Positions 10,771-24,594 are shown, numbered from the stretch's first letter. The stretch: DNA of 64,000 nucleotides from Epiperipatus broadwayi (GCA_028023455.1 JAQFVV010000020.1:10826385-10890384); one strand, 5' to 3'. Notes: generated from the sequence alone by a model not told the origin. Translations and numbers: made by a program.

Positions 10771-13700
10771 TAATCAAATTTTATGTAAATCACTACTGTG
10801 ATTCTTCTATAAATCTCACAGTTATGAGTTAGTTGAAAGCATGTTAATGTATTTAACATTTTAAAATTATTAAACAAGCTTTTCTTAGTATATGCGTTGT
10901 ATATATTATTTATATTGAATTCAAATGTAAATATTAAATACGTTTCCTAGCAAGTATTTTTTTATAAACATTTTTTGGGGCCACCTGAAAACTGTAGATT
11001 TATCAAAAATACAGGCTGTTATCTTGGCTTACAGAAAATCAGCAAGTACCAAGAAAAATTTTATTTAATAAAAAATATATTAAAATAAAATAATTTTTAA
11101 AGAAAATTCATATGAGGTCTACAAAACATAATTTACATAATGTAAGCATAAAAAAGAAACATTCCATTGCCTGATATAAAGCATAATTTGTATTAAACTA
11201 ATGTCTTTTTTTAATTTTATTTTATTGAAAGGACTGTTTCTCAAAAAATGTTGGCTAAAGGTCACAAGATGTTTAGTAGTCTAAAAATCAAATTTACTGT
11301 CTTAAAATAACCTGGCAATGAGCTGTGAAACAAACTAAAATGAAACCTTAAAAAATGAGATATAATTTTGTAAATTTTATGCATCTAAAGTTAAAATAAG
11401 TATCCAAAATAGATTTTTTAGCATATAAATGTTACCCCAAAAGCATATTACAGATAGTTTCCACATATCTGATGAAGCCATAAAGGTATATACAATTTAT
11501 AATTTCTGCACAATAATTTTAAAAACTAATCTTAAATTGAGATATTATAAATAGCACTATTAAAATTTGGAAAAAACAATGATATATAATAAACAAATGA
11601 TTTATGGTCCAGGAGGTCATGTAATATTTGAATGCCAATACATAAATTGAATTTGTTTTTTAACTTTTTCAATTGGAATTTAATCTAAGAATCTTTAGTT
11701 ATTGATCCACCACTCTATTACTGTGCTAAACTACATGTGTCTAATAATAGGATACTTTTTGGTGCCAACAGATTTGCTGATTACTTAACATTGTATATAT
11801 TATAACAGAATAAATATGTGGCCATGCTATATCCTGAGTCATAGCCTAATTATTGATCACCATTTGTAACAGAATAAAAATAATAAACTAAAAGAACAAT
11901 CCTAATTTAATAATGTCTGTGAATTGTAGTAACATTTGTAACAGAATGAGAAAATAATAAACTAAATTAAAATGAATATCAATCAATGACTAACAATGTA
12001 ACACTTAAGTTAATAAAACAATGATAATAATCTTTGTTATAACATCATAAATTCCAATAGCATTTAGAACGGATAGAAAACAAATTAAATTACTTCAAAC
12101 TACCCTAAAATATAAGCATTGTTTGCAATAGATCAAAGATAAACCAATAAAACTAAATATCACTGAGGATCGCCAATTCCTCAACAAGCTTTGTGATAAA
12201 TGCTTAGCTAGAGAAAGCATTTAAAATGGTCATGTGATCTATGACTTATTTTGACTAAATATCACTGCCTTAGAAAAATAACAATACATGCCTATTATAT
12301 AGATCCCTTATAATAGAATGAAAATAATGACAAAGAACTACAGGCACATTTTAATATTCCTTATGAATCAACACATTGTTTATAATAATACAAACTTGGA
12401 TCAAAAATCAAACTTTATTTCTATTTAAACAAAATAATTCATGGATGAATGAAATAATAATCTTAATATGTCCTACAAGTTTACAATATCAATGACATTT
12501 AACAAAATGTATAACTCAATAATTAATTCCTAATTAGAACTAAATAAAATAAAAGTACTGCTAATTCACCCTTGTGATTCCACTAATATCAATCTACTCT
12601 TATTAAATAAGTCAATTATAATAAAATTAAATATTTAATAATAATACAAAATTAATTAACCTGATGTATCTTTCCATTTTCGCCAACTTAATATAATATA
12701 AAATCATCTCATTAAATAATCTTAAGATTTTCAATGTCCTGTCATAACAATATATAAAGTAAATGAAAGATTCCTATTTGATGCTTATTCCAACAATTGA
12801 CCAATCACATTCAATCACTCTTCAGTTTATTAAAGCTAAATTATTAAAACTTTAGACTATAACTGTTAAAGCATATAAAAGACTTAGATTTATTATAATT
12901 AAATATTAATATTAAAATTTATTATTTAAACTAAATTTACAATCCACACTAACAAACTTTATATATAATTAAAGCAAATCACTCTAATTTGTAACAGAAT
13001 AAAATGGTATTACTATTACCAGATTTATACTAGAAATATATAAACTAATGCACACATAGTAAAAAAAAAGACATTGTTTGACTATTATAAACATTCAAGG
13101 CACATGTGATAACGGTTAAAGCCTTTCTCTAAAAGTATTACCATTTTTATAACTGAATAAAGATTATGATCTTTATGGCTGTATATTAATTTAATGTAAT
13201 ATTCATTTTAATCAATAGTGACCTAAAATAAAAACATGAACATTTCACTGGAACTATCTTTATTCATTTTTAATAATTATCATATTCACATCTTTATCAA
13301 TCATCAAATCAATGCATATATAATTTTTATTTTAGTATATCTATTACTTGTTACTAACAAAATAATTACAATAAGCTTCCAATTACTTATTAAATATTTA
13401 AGAATGTCAAATCACTTAATTTATTGCTGTATAAAATCTACATTTAGTTGAATAATAAGCATTAAATTCAATACAAAGAAAATGATATGTAATTACACTT
13501 ACTTACCTAGCCTATATTTTTGATTTCCAAATTATTTTATAACTGCTTCTAATGAATTATCAATTAGTGAATATCGTCTCATTCAAATATGATTAACAAA
13601 TAAATTTGCTTTGTAAAATTAAATGACAACCAAGCAAGTTTATTTATTTTAAATTAAGTCAAAATTTATTAATAAATAGAAATTAAAATCATATATATAT

Positions 13701-14034
13701 ATATGGCAAATAAACATTTAAAATATATGCATATAATCAGATTATGCTTTAACAATTTTGTGTTTATGCCTGCATAATGCGGACAATGATTTTCAAATTA
13801 TAAACATCCAGGTTCAGGTTAAGATTAACAGAAATCTATGCAGGCTATACATGCCTTTTTATATCTTCATTTCCATCTTTGTCTCTAGTTTCCAGAAAGG
13901 TAAATTTTATTTTTCTATGATAAAAAATAAAAATTTTATGACAATTTTTGTGATCAAGTACATAAAACTTTTTACCAAGGTATTTTGAAGACACGTTATG
14001 GAAGGACATAATGGTAAATATTTATTTTTCTATA

Positions 14035-14365
14035 TTTTTTAATTATTATTTTATTTTTAATTCTTATTAAACATATTTTGAAAAATATTAAAGACCCAAT
14101 TTAGATTTTTCTATAATGTTTTGTCTGCATTTTAATAATAATAAAAATATGCAAATGCTAAAAATAAAGATTTTGACAGTATATAAACTTAGGTTGATTA
14201 TACACTATTATTTTATTTTTAATTATTATTAAACATATTATAAAAATATTTTGCAATATTATGATCCAATTTAGATTTTTCTATAATGTTTTGTCTGCAT
14301 TTTAATAATAATAAAAATACGCAAATGCTAAAAGTAAAGATTTTGATAGTGCAAAAACTTAGGAT
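14035..14365. repeat. Tandem duplication of about 170 bp
   Basis: The block ATTTAGATTTTTCTATAATG, TTTTGTCTGCATTTTAATAA, ATGCAAATGCTAAAAATAAA, GATTTTGACAGT at about 14100-14185 is repeated almost unchanged at about 14270-14355 (one copy with ACGCAAATG). The flanking TATTTTTAATTATTATTAAA is also doubled. Confidence 0.8.
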
Positions 14366-17300
14366 AATTACACATTACTGCAATGTAAATTTCAAAGCTG
14401 CATATCAAATGCAAGCTATTACTAAATTTATGGTCATAGTAGCATGAAGCAATATGAGCTCTCAAAACCTATAAAGATAGGATAAATAATACTACATCAC
14501 ACTGATTCTAAACTATTAACTTGTGTACCTCAAGCTTATATCTATAATGAATTTAGTATTTCATTCACTTTTTATTTTATTTTGTATATAGTGACTATTT
14601 TAGTAGTTCTTTTTAATAAATTACAAACTGTATTGAAGTTCTTTATTATAATATTCAAATTATACTAATTATTGATCAATATTAACTACTTGTTATAAGA
14701 GATGCTATTAGAGATGACATATACATTGCAAACCCCTATATAAAAATACACTTTGAAGGGCTACAGAGAAAAATGAAAGATTCTACAAAGTTTTCAAGTA
14801 ATGGATTACCTTAGGGGTTATTATATACTAATTTTTTAGAAAATTTATGATGAATCCAACTAACCTACTAACAAAAATATAATTTTAAGTTGAATGCATG
14901 ATAATTTAGAATTTATGAAATAATATGAAAATAATTATTAGAAATATTAATTTTTATTCTTTTTTTTTTTCATTACTTTGAATATCAATGGCTATATTTT
15001 TTTCAGTTTAATTACATTCTTTGGTGTCTGATCTTTAAAACAATATATATTATGTCATTTTTTATTAATAAAGTTAAGAAGTTATGATAAAATTTGTGGC
15101 TTAGCATAATTTTTTTAACTATTCAATATGGCTGCTTGCAAGTGAAAAGGTTAAGCAATAGGTTTTCATTTGACATTAACTTCATATTTAAATAAGTGAT
15201 TGCACCTCAATCTCCACTTATTAGATACTAAATACAAACACATGTTTATGGAACACACACATGCACGCACCCACACACACACTCCAAAATATAAGAGATT
15301 TCAAGATATATCTTTTTTCATATAAAAATATAAATTAAGAGAACAAAATAAAATACTTACTACGATATAATCTTTTTAAACTCCTAATATAAGTGACATA
15401 ACTTAAGATAATTTATAATCAATAAATTAAAATAATTGATATTTTAAATTAAAATAATAATTACTATGCTGTAAGATATAAATTCAAACTTAGGAAACTC
15501 TCTTACATTTACTATAGAAAAAGATCATCCCTTAACCTAAAATTATACTAATATTTCTATCAATAAATATAATACATTTTAAATGAAGAGAGAGAGAAAA
15601 AAAGCAATAAAATGATAAATATAAGCAAATAACCTGAGTAAGTGCATTTCAAAAATAGTACCATAATTCTAGTGTTTATTATTATTTTTTAAAATCATAA
15701 TCCAATATTTTGTTAAAATAGAAGCATTATGAAAACCTATAAGGTTCGAAGTACATTTTGTTGATTCCAATATTTTCCAAATATCTAAATTATCTTTTCA
15801 TTCAGCAGATATTTGATCTATATTAATTAATATACACAATGATCCAATATAGATATCCTTTCAATTAGCAAGTAATCAATTCATAAAACATTACAAGTGA
15901 ACAGATATTAGTTTCATCCATTATGATGCTATGGAAATTGAACCAATTTTAATCCCATGTATAAGTAATACATCAGGCTTATAAAATTATATCAGTAGGT
16001 GAACATGATCTTTGTGTACATTTTTCTATTGTTAACAACATTTAAATCTCATCATTAAAAAGTAAGTAATGTCTGTTTTTAAAGCAAGAAACATTCTGTT
16101 GGCTTCAAAATGCTAAGAATTAATTTTCATATTTCAATAAATCATCATCTTTCACAAATTCAATGGCTCTGGACAGACAACGGACAAGCCTTATCACTTT
16201 CAATCCACTATTCTATCCATTTCACAACTATATATTTTTAAAAATAAATAAATAAAAAATTCTAAGAAGGAACATAGGTTCGCTTCTATTGAAACCAAAG
16301 TAGAGAGCTAATTTTTCTCTTCAGTTCTATTTATAACTTTTCCTTTTGACATAATGGTAACTATAGCAATACTTTTTATTCACTCTTTAATCAATTCTAG
16401 CCAGCATTTCATAAATAAAAATTTTATTAGACAAAATAATGACAAATAAAAAAAAAAAATTCACAATTATTACATATAACAAACATTTATATTTTTAAGA
16501 TACAAATAAGATCCTTTCACTCAAACATAAATTAAATAATTAAGTCTACATTTTTTCATACTACAATGAAAATAAACTTTTTACACATATCTTTCAAATG
16601 TAATATTATACAAATAAACAATAAATATAATAGTTAAACATTTAAGTGTATTCATTGTAATCTATTATGGTGAATGCAGTAATGAAAATATATAATAGAG
16701 AAAGAATAATAATTTTATCCCAACTATATGCCTTACTATTCACATAATCCAATTTTAAAATGAATTAAGTCAATTCACAATCTTATACAATACAATTAAT
16801 AATAAAAGTTATATATATCAATATTATCATTGTCCTAGCAACACAGTTCAATGCTTCATAGATTAAGATATCCACCATCAAAATTACACAAGAAAAAAAA
16901 ATATGATAGACATTTTACCACATACTGAAACTCATCTCAAACTTTGGTAGGTACAATATATTATAAAATTATTCTCACATTCGTTAATATATAACATGAC
17001 ACTATGTATCTTTGGACCAAAGATGCATTTTTATTATTAATTTTTAGAAATAAATTAATAACATAAAAAATACAATAAAAACATATTTCAATAATACTAA
17101 AATTATAAGAGTGACATAACATAAATGCATTTTATGACAATATTAAGAAAGTTAGGGTGACTAGAGTGGGTAATAGAATGCACACCAAACATCTATCGAT
17201 GATAGTTAGCCATTGCTTGCCATTTCTTTTGTATAATTTATTTCAACATCTGAAATCTAAAGCAACATCATAAATAAATGAAGCTGTTTATAATACACAA

Positions 17301-17639
17301 ATAACAAAAATATCCAACACAATGAAATACAAATTCATTCAGTGCGATCTTTTTTTTTTATGTACAAAATCTAAAAAAGGTAGAAAAGGGTGTAAAAAAA
17401 GACATCAGTTTCATAAACCTATGAGAAGATACACAGCAGTAACTTTCTCCACACAATATTGCCATCTAATGTGTTGATTGTATTGGAATTTAAAAGTGAT
17501 CAAATTATTGGGGTTCAATTTTCTGGAGAATAAGTATCCAAAATTATTGAAACGATTAAAATTTCAAGATTGATGAACTTAAGTGTGATAACATTTAGTA
17601 AAAAAAAAATATATATATATATTAGGAAAGTCACGTAAA

Positions 17640-17825
17640 AAAAGTTCAAGCATCAGAAATAAGATGTCGATTTATTCTGCATATGGTGCAAATTTTATGT
17701 CCAGATAATACCATTATCTTCTAAGATGATAGATAATGCTCCAATTAATTAGTTGTTATTAAGAATAATTGTAGGTATAAAAAAAGCATATATATTTAAA
17801 CTATAGCAGAACAAATTCATAGAAT
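17640..17825 (-). repeat. Old family A-like fragment
   Basis: Near the right end, TTGTAGGTATAAAAAAAGCA and AACTATAGCAGAACAAATTC resemble the family A terminus in reverse, and TATGTCCAGATAATACCATT resembles its internal block. A similar CCAGACAATATTATTATGC stretch occurs at about 18910. Heavily diverged. Confidence 0.35.
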
Positions 17826-17984
17826 TAATAGAAATAACTACATTTGGTTGATTACCAAAACAACATATTCACATAATACATCATCTGATTTCAGCATATA
17901 TATATATATCTATTTATTAATTTTTTTTAAAATTCTTCCTATTCTTATCATCCAGTTTAAGCTTTAGTAATCAATAAGTGCCAG

Positions 17985-18625
17985 ATAGTAGTGAGTATGC
18001 TAATAAATCTTTATCCAGGGCTGTCCTATCCAAATATTCTCAGACTAATTTCTACCTATGCCTTTCATCAGTAAAGAGCTTTTTGGGTTTTTTTTTTAAT
18101 CATACAGCTGGATCTTTTTGAATCTAATGTACCTTTCCTCTTGTAGCTATTTTTTTTTTACTTTTTGTTATATTATCAAGCTTTAAGTTTACATTAGAAA
18201 AACATTTATTCATTTATTTTAACCAAGTTTCTTTTCCAGCATAATTATATAGATCTGAAACCAGTTCAGTTTCTATTTCATTATGATGATCTTAAATTTT
18301 TTATAAACTTAGACATCTTTATATTTTTGTCCAGAATTTTGGGATGGTTGCTTAATAGTATAACAAAAAGTAAAAATGATTGCTAGAGGAAACCGTGCAT
18401 CAGATCCAAAAAAACCAAATGCGTGCTTCAAAAAAATCTAAAAAGCTCCTTATTGATGAAATCCATAAACTATAAACTAGTCTAGAAATATTTGGCTAAG
18501 ACAGCACTAGATAAGGATTTATTAGGCACTACCATCTAGCATCTATTGATTATTAAAGCTTACACTAGATGGCATGAAAGTAATGAGAATAAAAGAGTTT
18601 GCTAATGAAAACAACATGTAATTTT
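17985..18625. repeat. Old, highly diverged family B foldback
   Basis: CCAAATATTCTCAGACTAAT and TGCCTTTCATCAGTAAAGAG correspond to the forward arm; at 18440-18590 the reverse arm appears as CTCCTTATTGATGAAATCC, CTAGTCTAGAAATATTTGGC, GATAAGGATTTATTAGGCAC and CATCTATTGATTATTAAAGC. Substitutions are frequent and the hammerhead-like core is destroyed, which shows that the family has been active over a long time. Confidence 0.55.
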
Positions 18626-19720
18626 CACAAGCTGAATTTTTATTGTTAAGTTAAAAATTTAAACCTACTGTTTGTGATAGGAAGCTATGATGTGAAATGG
18701 TAATATCACAACCATATAAACTAGACAAAAGATGATTTGAGGCATATAATTTAGGCAGATATATTATTCCATTTTTTCTCAATCACTGGACAAATTTTAT
18801 GTGACAATTACCAAAAGTCCATAAACAGATTGCTATTCATTTTGGGAGGTGGAGACATTAATTTTAGACTTAGGGGAACTAGATTCTTCACATGATGCAA
18901 ATATTATGCCCAGACAATATTATTATGCTCCAATGCACAAAATGTAAATACTGGTTTAAAGAATAACAAAATGATATAAAAAATTATTTAAATATTCTTG
19001 AACTATTGTCAAACAATTAATTTTTCATTAATATTTTTAAGATAATCTGATGATGTTAGATAATTATTTTATATAAAATATTACAAGCCTCAATATAAAT
19101 GGTAGTCCTGCACATGCATTTTTGTTATTTTGTCATAGTCTTTATGTTAAAAGTATATAAAGAGCTTCATTTTGTAATGTACTGCTAAACATCAGATTAC
19201 ATTTAGGTCCAAGCAGTTGTATAAACTTATGGGAACCCTAATATTTGTAACATTTATAAATAAATTAATTTTTAAATGTATTTTTTTTTTTAAGACATTA
19301 AAAGTTAATTCCTATAAAATATATATACTTTCATTAAAAGGAAATAAAAAATATTACTCAAGAATCCCACTAGATGGCTTATTATATTATGGTGTAGCAA
19401 TTAATGCAATGATGACATTCATTAAGCATTTTCCAATTAATATTATTAAACTTTACATGCCCTTTAAAAAAAAAAAATCCCAGAATTCTGAAAATATATT
19501 TTAAGATTTCATAGAAAAATACTATGCATTTTAAAAAGAAAAATAATTATAAAAAAAAACTACATAAGCGCGCTATAGTGGTAAAATGAAAACATTACAA
19601 TAAAAACTAAGTAAATATTGATAAATGAAAAAATGTATTTAAATAGCAATTTAAAGAAAAAATTACAATAACTAAAAATAATTTTAAAAGACTTTACATA
19701 ATGTAAAAGACAAGTAATAT

Positions 19721-19726
19721 TCTTAC
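19721..19726 (-). promoter_or_regulatory. Splice donor of the Musashi exon
   Basis: The minus strand reads TATG|GTAAGA, a near-consensus 5' splice site directly after the GC-rich coding block. The exon therefore ends one base into a codon. If the donor were ignored the frame would run on through AT-rich sequence into an unrelated hydrophobic tail before a stop. Confidence 0.75.
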
Positions 19727-19811
19727 CATAAGCTCCCCTGGCGGCAGCTCGGCCCCGCGCCATGCCTGGAGGAAACATAACTTCCTTTGGTTGTGCTTTC
19801 TTACACTCTAC
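19727..19811 (-). CDS. msi: Internal exon of a Musashi-family RNA-binding protein
   Basis: Read on the minus strand, the exon is preceded by a pyrimidine-rich tract ending in TAG (19812-19829) and followed by the donor GTAAGA (19721-19726). Its 85 bases encode VECKKAQPKEVMFPPGMARG, then RAAARGAY and one extra base, so it starts in phase 0 and ends in phase 1. Known of the family: Musashi proteins are cytoplasmic translational regulators with two RRMs that bind UAG-containing 3' UTR sites, and VECKKAQPKEVM directly follows RRM2 at a conserved exon boundary. Related hnRNP and DAZAP1 proteins differ in this block. The exon is strikingly GC-rich against its surroundings, with GCG/CGG/GCC codons, which argues for selection. 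RRM exons should lie further right, beyond this window, and the C-terminal exons to the left. An open frame runs on past the donor to 19560 but is intronic. Family assignment is confident; which Musashi paralogue is not determinable. Confidence 0.87.
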
Positions 19812-19829
19812 CTATAAAAGAAAAACAGG
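19812..19829 (-). promoter_or_regulatory. Splice acceptor and polypyrimidine tract of the Musashi exon
   Basis: On the minus strand this reads as a T-rich tract ending in TTTTATAG, immediately followed by GTAGAG. The tract is short but continuous. Because the exon starts GTAGAG, a second AG lies four bases downstream, but using it would shift the conserved VECKK frame, so the first AG is preferred. Confidence 0.75.
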
Positions 19830-21334
19830 AGAGGAAAGGGGTTATAATTTTGAGATTACTAACCTTAAACATTTTCGTAACATTCATATAAATGCTAAAT
19901 AATTTAAAAAAAAAAAGCTACGATATTTATAGTAATTAATTAAATTCGTTGTTTCGAATAGTACGCCAAGCAAACAAACATTAATACAAATAGTTAAAAG
20001 AACAATAAATTAATTCACTTTTTTTTCTATAAGCAAATACAATAAAATCTAATTTACTCAAGGTTATAGACATTAATTCTTAAAATAGCAATAATAAAAA
20101 CTGCGGAGCAATATTTACAGTTAATCATTGATGGTAGAAAAAAATGTACTATTTATAATTTCACTTTAGAATAGAATTATGAATAATGGATTGAGTATTG
20201 CGGTTGTAAATAATAAATAAATGTATTTAATTCTTAATAAAAAGAGTAAGCAAACATAAGGGGCAAATAAATTGTGAGGATATCATTAACAGTGATTGGA
20301 AAACTGAGCAAGTCATTTCAAAATTCAAAGCAATTTATTTATTTTTTATTCCCCATTCTCTCAAAGGAAAGAATATTTCCAAATTAAACAATAACTAAAA
20401 CAATGATAATTTAATAAAGATATTTTAAACTTAATGCTTACTGAATTATTTTAGAAAGTGTTGGATAATTTTCAAATGTCATTTAGAAAAATAGAACAAT
20501 TTTCTAAACAATAAATAAAAGAATCAATTTTTTTTTTTGGTTTAAATTTGAGTACGAAACAATTTTCAGACGATATTAAATGTAAATTGAATAAGTGACA
20601 TTTGAAAACTAATTATGTAAAGCGCTACTATTTGACTGATTTTATTTCGAAACAAAAATGGAATTTTATATAATTCATATACGGTATTTTTCCTATTATT
20701 ACTTTTATAGACAACCTACTTTTACAGGAATCAACTTATTATTAATCACATACAATAAATGCAGTTTGAAACAGGTAAAGGCATGTTTAATGTCTATATA
20801 TATGTAACTCTTCATGGAATACACAATTTAGGAGTTAGTATAATTTATTTATAATTATTAATAATCATTAAATATGTTAAAGAAGTTGCTATCATTGTTT
20901 ATAAATAATTTCAAATTGATTTTTAAATTGACCTGATATCAATATTTTATATTTTATTGTAATACAGGATAATAATAGCTATACATTACTTGCTACTTTT
21001 AATATTGAGTCATTAAGCTTGGAAAAATGACAAAGTATTATTAATGACATATCAACTATTTTTTTTATTTTATTGATCTAATACTATGGGTTCATAAAAC
21101 AAACATCAAACAAATCATTTGTTTATCATAAACACATATGCAATATATAGAATCTTATTCATGGGGCTAATAAATCCAATGCTCTTACTATAATAACAAT
21201 TCCCAAGCCTGTGATCTATAGAGTCATTAAATAAACTTGTAAATAACACCCATCTCATATCAAGTTAGTTTATCAGTTAAATAAAAAATGGCCCACATTT
21301 ATCCAATCATTGTATGGTAAATAAATCAACATTA

Positions 21335-22425
21335 AACAAGGCAAAACTCTCCATACAGCAGTGCCACCCTATGCCAACCAGAGTAATCAATGGATGCCAG
21401 AAGACTTGTGCATAAAATCCATATCTAGTGCCTACTCATCCAATATCCTCAGACCAGTTTTTGCTTTTGGCCTTCGTCAGGGATGAGCCTTGGATCTGAG
21501 AGCACTGCACCTAGATCTTAGGATTCAATGCAACTCCCCAGCAGCTGCCATCTTTTATCTCTACTTAACTACAAAACAATAAGAATGAAATTGAAAACAA
21601 TAATATTTTCAATCTTAGCTCAATAGCTTATATAGTCATATGGGTCTGAACTCAGTTCAGCACACATACATTTTGGTGTCTTTGGCTCTTTAACAACCAT
21701 AGCTACTACTATCCTATTAGTCAGGATTGGCCTTAAACCAATAAACATCATATGATCACTATCTCCTATACTAGCACATAATTGTTATTAAATAAGGCAA
21801 AAATCTCCATACAGTAGTGCCACCCTGAGTAATCAATAGATGTCAGAAGACTTGTATGTGCATACAATCCCTATCTAGTGCCTACTCATCCAATATCCCC
21901 AGACTAGATTCTGGTTTGTGGCCTTAGTCAGTGAGGAGCCTTGGATCTGACAGCACTGCATCTAATAGGATAGTGATGGCTATGGTTGTTAAAGAACCAA
22001 AAACACCAGCATGTATGGGTTCTGAACTGAGTTCAAACCCATATAACTATATAAGCTATTGAGCTTGGATTGAAAATATTATTGTTTTCAATTTCATTCT
22101 CATAGTTTTGTAGTTAAGTAAGATAAAAGTTGGCTGCTGGGGGGGTTGCATTGGATCCTAAGATCTACGTGCAGTGCTCTCAGATCCAAGACTCCTCACT
22201 GACGAAGGCCACAAGTCAGAAACTGATCTGGGGATATTGGATGAGTAGGCACTAGATAGGGATTTTATGTGCAAGCCTTCTGGCATCCATTGATTACTCT
22301 GGTTGGCACAGGTGGCACTACTGTGAGAGTTTTGCCTTGTTTAATAACAATTATGTGCTAGTATAGGAGATAGTGATCATGTGATGTTTAGTGGTTTAAA
22401 TCAATTGGTATTCAAAAGGGCAAAA
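21335..22425. repeat. Family B compound: two direct units then an inverted unit
   Basis: Unit 1 (about 21340-21790) starts CAAGGCAAAACTCTCCATAC and ends in ATAATTGTTATTAAATAAGG, where unit 2 begins with the same AAATCTCCATACAGTAGTGC start. Unit 2 is cut at about 21965 and passes directly into a reverse unit (about 21960-22425) ending AGAGTTTTGCCTTG and the CATGTGATGTTTAG flank. The head-to-tail order gives a unit length near 450 bp. Confidence 0.8.
22193..22234 (+). ncRNA. Degenerate hammerhead-like motif in family B
   Basis: TCCTCA, CTGACGA, A-GGC-CACAA-GTC-A, GAA, ACTGAT, C, TGGGGA. Core and stem I are kept and stem II is possible with one G-T pair, but the stem III palindrome is broken (ACTGAT) so the A15.1-U16.1 closing arrangement is weakened. 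Partner forward copies at about 21455-21495 and 21900-21940 are more decayed. Confidence 0.35.
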
Positions 22426-22759
22426 CTTTATAGCAGCAATGATCATTGTAAAGAATTAATATTTTAAGATTTCACAGAAATACTATGTATTTTTTTTTTT
22501 TAAAAAAACATAATAAAATTACATATACACACAAATTATGGTGGTAACAAAATAATAATACAATGATTGTTAAATAAATATTGAAAGGAAAACATTTATT
22601 CAAAAAATAATTTATAAAGAAAACTGCTTTAACTTATAATAGTTTTACAAGACTATATAAATATAAAGTACATAATGTAATGTAATACTAATTCAGTTTA
22701 AATTGTAACTATACAGAAGATAATCATCTCTTCTCACTAACCCCATTAAACAGTGCTGT

Positions 22760-23040
22760 TCAATGGTACTACACAGAGGTAAAACTCTCCATATAATAAC
22801 GCCATGCAGTGTAAGCCAGAATAATCAATGGATGCAGGAAAGTTTGTGCATAAAATCCCTATCTAGTGCTGACTCATCCAATATCATCAGACTAGTTTCT
22901 AACTTGTGGCTTTCATCCATTGATTACTCTGGCTTGCACCGAGTGGAGCTACTATATGGAGAGTTTTGCCCTCTGTGAAAACAGCACATTTAAGCATAAA
23001 GAATAGTGATCATGTGATGGTTTAATGGTACTAGTGAGGC
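22760..23040. repeat. Family B short foldback copy
   Basis: CAGAGGTAAAACTCTCCATA at 22773 is mirrored by ATATGGAGAGTTTTGCCCTC at 22955, enclosing GTAATCAATGG-type and GACTAGTTTCTAACTTGTGG blocks. The motif region passes straight into the inverted terminal part, so the CTGACGA half of the hammerhead is lost. The 71-codon open frame here is spurious. Confidence 0.7.
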
Positions 23041-23437
23041 AAGATGATTATCTTCTATATAGTTAAATAATGCTAATATAAATGTTCACCCTTTCTAGTA
23101 TCAATATTTGACTTATTTACCATATAGCAATGTGGTGGTAGATTAAAAGTAAGCATTGACATGAGAAAAAGTGCATTGTATATAAGTTTATTAAAATGAC
23201 TCTGTAGGGATCTAATTTATAAATTATTATTATAGAATGCACATTCAGACTAAGTTGCTCCATGAATAAGATATTCTAAATCCTAAACATTTAATAGCAA
23301 TAGTTTATTTACATACTTATTAAAATTATTAGAATACAATATATACATAATCAATACTATTTCAGTCTTTTCTTTTTCCATATCATACCATTTCCAACCT
23401 TCTTATACACTTAACAATACTATTTTTTACACCAAAA

Positions 23438-23515
23438 CTTTACTCTTACAGTTTCGACTGTCCTGCAGTCATCATCGGAGCTCCAATATAAGGACATTAG
23501 AAATGGTATGATATG
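23438..23515 (-). repeat. Family E core fragment with changed core base
   Basis: Minus strand: GAGCT, CCGATGA, T, GACTG-CAGGA-CAGTC, GAA, ACTGT, A, AGAG. Stem II is identical to the 51.7 kb copy, but the second base of the core box is C instead of T, expected to block cleavage. Confidence 0.5.
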
Positions 23516-24594
23516 TAAATATAGAAATCAATACATAAGAAAAGGAGGAGGAAGGAGAAAACTGTATTACTTTTTCTCTTTCCTGATAGCAAATTAACTA
23601 TATGGATTTTTAAAAAAATATTATGTTTTCATGTACTTAATAATCATAATGTAATATTAAAAAAAACTTTTAACTACACTTTTTTTTTTACATATATACA
23701 AACCTAAAGTAACATAAAAGAATTAATCTATAGGATGAAATGAAAGTTAAAGCATAACATATTGAATCATAATCTATACTCCGAATTAAAAATTACGCTC
23801 AGATTTCGTATTAAAACAAACTTGCATGTGACAAATAAATTTTATATCTATTTTCATTAGCAGCTATAGAAGATAGCAAAGTATCATTTAAAAAACAACA
23901 AAAAAAAAAAACTTGGAAAATTATACAAGAATTTCATTAGATAAGCTGTTGCTCATTAGAGTTATAAAATTTTTTCACAGTTTGTGTTAAAATCAATAAT
24001 AAAACATCTTAACAATAATATTAAATATAGACTCATATACCAAAATGCACATTTCTAAAAAATAAAATATTTTAACCATAGTAAATAGACATTACTAAAA
24101 TCCACCAGGTTTCATAAAAACGAATACAAAATGGCACAGATATTCATTCTGATTCAAGTTGTTGTTAACCAGAATTTCACACTTCTTGTAATGTGTTACA
24201 CTATACTCCACATGTTTACATAGCATTTCATATATATATATCCACAGATGGCGTTCTACCAAAAACACCGATCAAGCGTATGTTTTGTTTACATAAACGT
24301 CAGAGTAGTATTCACTATCCCTAACTATAATTCCACTTTCAGATCATTATTTCAAGCTATTTGCTATCATCAGTGAAAGACAGGAATAAAGAAACTAGAT
24401 CTAAACACAAACTCTGAGCGTTTATGAAACAATTTCTATTCAGCTTGCAAGCGTGAATTTTTTAGACACGTAATGTCTTCAAACTCAGCATAGCAAACCA
24501 GATAGCTATATGGGTCTGATCTCAGTTCAGCATCACCACATAGTAGAAGCCTCTGCAATCTATATCATTGCAAGAAAGACCTCAAAGGTACATT

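Larger units (their letters stand above)
1..19720 (-). other. Probable downstream intron or 3' flank of the Musashi gene
   Basis: This lies downstream of the exon in transcript direction. No C-terminal Musashi exon was recognised. Between the listed repeats, stretches such as 1400-2220, 6900-8430, 10780-14040 and 14370-17600 hold only AT-rich sequence with no codon structure, scattered poly-A/T and short TA repeats. The gene could alternatively end inside this stretch with a terminal exon I did not recognise. Confidence 0.45.

Noticed and set aside
11805-13000. Repeated word GTAACAGAATAAA
   Set aside because: Four loose occurrences at irregular spacing in AT-rich DNA; no array structure, so neither a satellite nor a CRISPR.
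13236-13988. Two hydrophobic 71- and 76-codon frames
   Set aside because: Composition is just AT-rich (I, N, K, F, Y, L), with no motif, no splice signals tied to them and no homologue I recognise.
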